64,000 nucleotides of DNA, taken from the NCBI GenBank assembly GCA_022769285.1, contig JALEKD010000025.1:1-64000 (forward strand), in the 5' to 3' direction. The notes below the pieces were generated by a model, which did not search any database, was not told where the DNA came from, and saw only the letters and a program-made list of their open reading frames with translations. This document shows, piece by piece, positions 59,075 to 64,000 of this stretch. The position numbers and the translations under genes were made by a program. This DNA is from Prevotella sp. (GTDB lineage: Bacteria > Bacteroidota > Bacteroidia > Bacteroidales > Bacteroidaceae). Within the stretch, counting starts at the first letter, position 1; each line of letters begins with the position of its first letter.

Positions 59075-59268
59075 AGCCGGGGATGGGCCGGCGCTTATCC
59101 CCGATCCGCCATGGAGAGACGAGGCACGCTCTCGGTACCATCGGCACGCTGCGCCCGCCCATGGGATGCCAACAGCAAGCGCCCTGTAAGCACCTGGCCG
59201 ATGACGAGCATCGGCACAGGTCCCTACAGGGCGCGTTCAGAATAGTATAGCCGTCGGCTGTCAGCTAT

Positions 59269-62200
59269 TTAGCGGATAACTACCGTACGGGCGCTGTTGC
59301 CATTGCGTACCACATAGACACCGGCGGCCAGCGCGGTGCAGTGCAGCGAGCCGTGGCCCTGGGCCACTACCTGTCCGGCGGTGGTACATACCTGTATCAG
59401 GGCGTTGGTGACGTTGGTAACGGTAACACTTTGACCGTCAATGCTGATGGCACCATCGGTCAGAGGCACACTGATGCCCACAGTGCTGGCCTCTACTTTC
59501 ACATTGTCTACATAGATATAGTTGATGTCCTTGACACACTCGCCCACGAAACCTACACGCAGCGTGCGGACATTCTCCAGACCGCTGAGGGCAACGGTGT
59601 GGTTGGCCCAGGCCGTGCTCTCGGCCACATCGGCTACATGCCGCCATGAGCCGTTGTCGGTGCTCACCTCTACGGCCAACTTCATGTTGCCCGTAGGCAT
59701 GATGCTGCTGAACGAGAGGGTAAGCGACTTGGCCCCAGCCGTAGCTATCTTAGGCGACTGCAGTCGGGCCTTATTGCCGACGGCATAGCCGACGAAGTCA
59801 GCGTACCCGCCGTCGCTCTCTACGTCTGCGTCAGCGCGGGGCTCCCACTTGCCGTTGTAGCTCTTGCCTGCCAGCGTGGCCGTAGTCCACAGCGTGGTGG
59901 TATAGGCGGCTCCGTCAAACTTCTCCTCGAAAGGCACAGCGTAGGACTTACCCACCAGGATGGTATCCGACGTGGTGGCCTTGGCAGCCTTGCCCACGGC
60001 ATTGTGGGCCAGTACGGTAAAGTAGGCTATGGCCTGCGTGCCGGTAATGTCTATATCGTTTACGGTAACCTGGGTGGCCTGTACATCCTTGGCCACGGTG
60101 ATACCCTGGTGGTTCTTCACGTCATAGAGGGTAGAGGCCACGTCTACGTAGCCGCCGTTGGCTCCGGTAGCTTCGGTGGCTGTCCAGGTCACCACGGCGG
60201 TGCCGTCGCCATTGTCAGTAACATGTACCTCAGCCGGCGAGAGGGGCGCGTCGGGCCCCACATAGGCTGTGGCCTCAGCGGCTTCGCCCTCGCCCTCGGC
60301 ATTGGACACCACTACCGAGTAGGTGTACTTTCCTGCGGCGGTCAGGGACTGATCGGCCACACTCACCTGGGTACCGGGAGCCACCTGGGCAGCCGTGGCC
60401 ACCTGGGTGGTACCGCGCTTAACGGTGTAAGTTACCGTGCCTGCCAGCGACTTACCGGCGGCGTTCAGGGTAGGTGTAGTAAAGGCGATGGTGGCCCCTA
60501 AGGCTCCCTTGTCGGCCGGCTTTACACTGAGGTCGGCCACTGGGGCGGGCACCAGCACGCTCTGGCCGGCGCTCACGGCCAGGTTGTCCAGATAGAGGTT
60601 ACCCTTGTTCTTCTCACTCACGGCATGGAAACCTATGTAGTACACGCCGTCGGCCTCGGGCATTATCTCGATGGTCTCCTGGGCGGGATTGCGCGAGGTA
60701 GCGGTGTACTCCTTGACCTCCTTCAGGGTGGTGGTCATGGCCGCAGCCGTAGCAGCCTGGCCCATACGTACCTCCATGCGCTCAGCGCTACGCGCGCTGA
60801 GCACCCAGGTAGTGTAGGTGAGTTTATACGACTTACCGGCCTGCAACTTGAGCGGTGGCAGGATGAACCAGTCGTCGGCATCGTTCTTCATATTGTAGCG
60901 ATAACGGGCGTTGCCGCCACTGATGGCCCACACGGAACCGTCGCCGTTGGCATCGACGATGGTAAACAGGCCGGCAGTAGCTGTGTTAGAAAAGTTATCG
61001 GCAAAGGGCGGAACCATGGTCGAGCCTATATTAATGGCATTAGAGGCTGTGGCTGTGCTCTTGTGGGTGCCGTTGACAGCCACCACCTTATAGGAATAAG
61101 AGCCGAGTTCCTCGCTGTCAAAGTCTTCGGCAAAGGTGGTAGCCTGGGTGGTGGCTACCTTGCCATCGGGTACGCGGGTAACCTCGTAAGTAAGCGCCGA
61201 GGCATCTATGTAGCCTCCGTTGATGCCCTTGGCAGGCGCAGTCCAGGTAATGGTATTGGTGGTACCCGTGCGGGTAAACTTGACATTGGTAACGGCCTCG
61301 GGAGTGTCGTAGCCCACGTACTGGGTGGTGTCAACGACGGGACTCTTGCCCACGGCGTTGGTCAGGGTTACGGCTATGGTGTACGTGCCGTCTTTGGGCA
61401 GGGTTACGGGGGCCGACACGGTGGCTCCGGCCTTGGCCGTGCCGCTGGCCACGGTCTGGCCGTTGGCTGTCACGCCGTAGGTAACATCGCCGCTGAGCGT
61501 GGCACCGCTATAGGTATCGGTGGGGACGGCAAAGCTGACGGTGCCCGTAAGCGCGCCACCGGCAAAGGCCACGCGGAGTTTCTCGGCAGGCGAGGGTACG
61601 CCGTCGGCAAACTCATGGGGCACGTAGGCACATACCACCTGGTCGCCATTGGGCAGGGCACCCACCTTGGTGGCGGCTCCTGTGATCAGGCTGACGGTAT
61701 AGAGATTGGCGGCCGCGTCTTGCTCGTTGGCAAACCAGTAGAACACGCCCGTGGCAGCATCAATGGTGGCTGCCTGGAAGTAAGCACCGGGACGCACGCC
61801 CGTGTCGCCTATCTTAGTCAGCTTTCCGGTGGTTTTATCTACACTTACCAGCGTGCCGCCATTGTTGGCGGTGCCTGTGGCAGCCGTCGAGGCGGTTATA
61901 CCGTAGAGCCGTCCGTCGGCCGTGCAGGCCAGCACACGCAGGGGAGCATCGAGGGGAGCTACCACGGTCTTGGTCATTCCCTCTAAGTCCCACGTGGCAA
62001 GCACATAGCTCAGTGCCTTGGTCGTAGTGTCGTAATGGAAGCTGCAGCAGTACACCGTGCCGGTCGTGGGGTCGGTGGCCACCGACATGGCGGCATTGTT
62101 GTAAGCCTTGTCTGTATCGTAGCCCACGCTCGTGCGGCTCAGCTGCTTGTTGGCAGCCAGGTCGTATTTGTAGTAGGTGGCCCATGACACGTAGCCGTAC

Positions 62201-62496
62201 TCTACGGCATAGTCATAGTAATACAGCACATTGTCCTTGACCACCGAACCGCCGCTGGCGCTGATACGGGGGATGGACACCACCTGCTTGCGGCTTACGG
62301 GAGCCGTGGCTGTGTAGTCGTACACACCAAAATTGTTGACATCCTTGGCATTGTCGTAAGTCATCAGTCCTCGTAGGCGTAGATTCTTCTGCGAGGCCGA
62401 CTTGGCAGGGGTCTGGGCGTAAGCCACAGCCGCCCCCAACACGGTCAACGAGACTACAGACATTAGCAACGCCATCGCGCGTAATGTTTTTCTCAT
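59269..62496 (-). CDS. Secreted multidomain protein (Fn3-like and choice-of-anchor-like domains) with C-terminal sorting-like tail
   Basis: Signal peptide AVAYAQ; APVADLSVKPADKGALGATIAFTTP, PFEEKFDGAAYTTTLWTT; tail ISIDGQSVTVTNVTNALIQVCTTAGQVVAQGHGSLHCTALAAGVYVVRNGNSARTVVIR. Confidence 0.75.
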   Translation of the reverse strand: MRKTLRAMALLMSVVSLTVLGAAVAYAQTPAKSASQKNLRLRGLMTYDNAKDVNNFGVYDYTATAPVSRKQVVSIPRISASGGSVVKDNVLYYYDYAVEYGYVSWATYYKYDLAANKQLSRTSVGYDTDKAYNNAAMSVATDPTTGTVYCCSFHYDTTTKALSYVLATWDLEGMTKTVVAPLDAPLRVLACTADGRLYGITASTAATGTANNGGTLVSVDKTTGKLTKIGDTGVRPGAYFQAATIDAATGVFYWFANEQDAAANLYTVSLITGAATKVGALPNGDQVVCAYVPHEFADGVPSPAEKLRVAFAGGALTGTVSFAVPTDTYSGATLSGDVTYGVTANGQTVASGTAKAGATVSAPVTLPKDGTYTIAVTLTNAVGKSPVVDTTQYVGYDTPEAVTNVKFTRTGTTNTITWTAPAKGINGGYIDASALTYEVTRVPDGKVATTQATTFAEDFDSEELGSYSYKVVAVNGTHKSTATASNAINIGSTMVPPFADNFSNTATAGLFTIVDANGDGSVWAISGGNARYRYNMKNDADDWFILPPLKLQAGKSYKLTYTTWVLSARSAERMEVRMGQAATAAAMTTTLKEVKEYTATSRNPAQETIEIMPEADGVYYIGFHAVSEKNKGNLYLDNLAVSAGQSVLVPAPVADLSVKPADKGALGATIAFTTPTLNAAGKSLAGTVTYTVKRGTTQVATAAQVAPGTQVSVADQSLTAAGKYTYSVVVSNAEGEGEAAEATAYVGPDAPLSPAEVHVTDNGDGTAVVTWTATEATGANGGYVDVASTLYDVKNHQGITVAKDVQATQVTVNDIDITGTQAIAYFTVLAHNAVGKAAKATTSDTILVGKSYAVPFEEKFDGAAYTTTLWTTATLAGKSYNGKWEPRADADVESDGGYADFVGYAVGNKARLQSPKIATAGAKSLTLSFSSIMPTGNMKLAVEVSTDNGSWRHVADVAESTAWANHTVALSGLENVRTLRVGFVGECVKDINYIYVDNVKVEASTVGISVPLTDGAISIDGQSVTVTNVTNALIQVCTTAGQVVAQGHGSLHCTALAAGVYVVRNGNSARTVVIR

Positions 62497-62551
62497 AATT
62501 AATTATTTAAATGTTTGTGTTAGAAATGTTATCTTGCATCAAATATACTTG

Positions 62552-62559
62552 CAAAAGTA
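62552..62559 (-). promoter_or_regulatory. -7 element TACTTTTG upstream of 62496 gene
   Basis: CAAAAGTA on + strand. Confidence 0.5.
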
Positions 62560-62694
62560 ACACTAATTATAGAAATGGGCAAGAAAACCGAGCAGAATGT
62601 TACCCGCAGCCACCTCAACAATAACGCAGGCAGCCCCGCCATACCTGCTGACAGGCACGACGGGGCTGCGATAGGGGCCGGGATGGCGACGGGA

Positions 62695-64000
62695 CTACTC
62701 GTCCTCGGCAAAGAGGGGATCTTCGGGCATCACCATGACGGGCTTCTGTTCGGCCTCGCGGACGAGGGCCTCGGGTACGTACTCCTTGTTGACCACCAGG
62801 CGGAACATGTACTCATTGAACCAGCGGTTGGTCATAATGAAGCAACCCGCGAACCCATTGTCGGGGCCCCAGCTGTTCTCTACCTTCCACTTGATGGGGT
62901 TGCCCTGGGCATCGAGGTCTACGGCCGTAAGGGTCATGGCATGGGTGGAGCCACTGTCGAACGTTTCGATGCGCTGAGCCTTGTTCATGCCAAAGGTGGT
63001 ACCGAAGAGCGTACCATAGTCAAAGTTTTCGGTATCCAGATAGCCCCGCTTACGGTCCAGCTGCTTACCTACATCGTAACTGGAGTACATCTTGTGGCCG
63101 CCCTTGATGCTGGCAATGGCCAGGCGGGCTATCTCGTCCATGGGCAGGTTAAGGTATTTCCAGTTGTGACCATCGTAGGTGTGGCGGTCGTACTCTACCT
63201 CGTAGGTCTTGTGGTAAGGACGGCGCGGGTCGTTCATCACCATGATAAAGGTGCCGTTGAGCTTGCCGCCCACGGTAGCCTCGTAGAACGACTTGGGGGT
63301 GTACTTCTTAGCCGGAGCCACGGCCTTACCGTTCTTGTCGGTAAAGGCGTAGGTAAACTCCTGCACGGGCTCGCCGATGGTAAGCGCCAAGATGTGGTAG
63401 ATGGTGCCAAGCATCTCTACCTTACGGGCGCGGATGGCCTGGGGCTTCTTGCCGGCTGCCACCATGGCCCGCAATTCCAGGCCATACTCGCGCAGCTTAG
63501 AGGAGACCACCCTGGCCATACGGCTGGTATTGTCTGACGAGTAGGTCTCGGGCATTACCGACATGGGAACCAGTCCGTACTTCTCTGCCAAGTCTGCCAC
63601 ACCACAGAAAGTGCCACCATCGCTGATGGGATGCTGGAAGAAAAATCGCACGCGGGTATCGTCCATGGGCTTGCGGGCACAGTCTATCACACCCTGGAGC
63701 ATCAGATTGGCTTTTTCCAGCTGATCGTAGAAGAACAGGTACGCCTGCGAGTACTCTACCCGCAGTGTATCGGCATGGAGCTTGGCAAAGTTGGCACGCA
63801 GGACATTGAGACCCGAGAACATCCAACAGCGGCCAGAACTCTTCTGGTTATGGATGCTCTGGCGGGGAGTCTCGTTACTGAAGTAGGTGTCTACCTGGCG
63901 GGTAGAGGCGTAGGTCTTGGCCAGGTCGTCGATAGAGTTGGCGGCGATGGCGTTGGCCAAGGCCTTGTCAGAGGCCGCCGTGGGCTGCGCCTTGCGGATA
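62695..64000 (-). CDS. C1 family (PepC/bleomycin hydrolase-like) cysteine peptidase, 5' end cut by window edge
   Basis: NQKSSGRCWMFSGLNVLRANF, STHAMTLTAVDL, WKVENSWGPDNG; reading frame open to base 64000 (..IRKAQPTAASDKALANAIA). Confidence 0.93.
   Translation of the reverse strand, partial: IRKAQPTAASDKALANAIAANSIDDLAKTYASTRQVDTYFSNETPRQSIHNQKSSGRCWMFSGLNVLRANFAKLHADTLRVEYSQAYLFFYDQLEKANLMLQGVIDCARKPMDDTRVRFFFQHPISDGGTFCGVADLAEKYGLVPMSVMPETYSSDNTSRMARVVSSKLREYGLELRAMVAAGKKPQAIRARKVEMLGTIYHILALTIGEPVQEFTYAFTDKNGKAVAPAKKYTPKSFYEATVGGKLNGTFIMVMNDPRRPYHKTYEVEYDRHTYDGHNWKYLNLPMDEIARLAIASIKGGHKMYSSYDVGKQLDRKRGYLDTENFDYGTLFGTTFGMNKAQRIETFDSGSTHAMTLTAVDLDAQGNPIKWKVENSWGPDNGFAGCFIMTNRWFNEYMFRLVVNKEYVPEALVREAEQKPVMVMPEDPLFAEDE

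Overview
This 64 kb window is a chromosomal segment from a Bacteroidales bacterium, probably Prevotellaceae. The evidence is TAnnTTTG-type promoters, sprA/ruvA, FeoA-FeoB fusion, DUF4105, DUF3822 and DUF5683 genes, and C-terminal sorting-like tails. No database search was possible. Most of it is housekeeping: secA, an outer-membrane/LptC/GldE-like/PPIase cluster, feoAB-sdaA, tRNA-Cys, GH3, lpxB-surE-parA-parB-DUF5683-lytic transglycosylase-relA/spoT, alaS, a RecD-like helicase, etfBA plus acyl-CoA dehydrogenase, dnaG, cls, rsmD, desulfoferrodoxin, sprA, ruvA, ddh and a C1 peptidase cut by the right edge. The most unusual signals are these. (1) Five intergenic loci carry degenerate arrays with a 21-nt period whose units are quasi-palindromic, in two sequence families; one locus is bracketed by ~45-nt inverted repeats. 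(2) A DUF559 (Vsr-like) endonuclease gene sits between etfA and the acyl-CoA dehydrogenase, bracketed by inverted hairpin/G-quadruplex-type repeats of ~35 nt. (3) A secreted YD-repeat-like protein has its signal peptide out of frame across a 7-G tract (phase-variation candidate). (4) A 52-codon FeoB-associated Cys-rich protein was missed by the ORF track. (5) There is an unassigned structured RNA candidate with its own terminator near 48.2 kb. (6) Operator-like palindromes lie upstream of feoAB, etfBA and alaS/merR.
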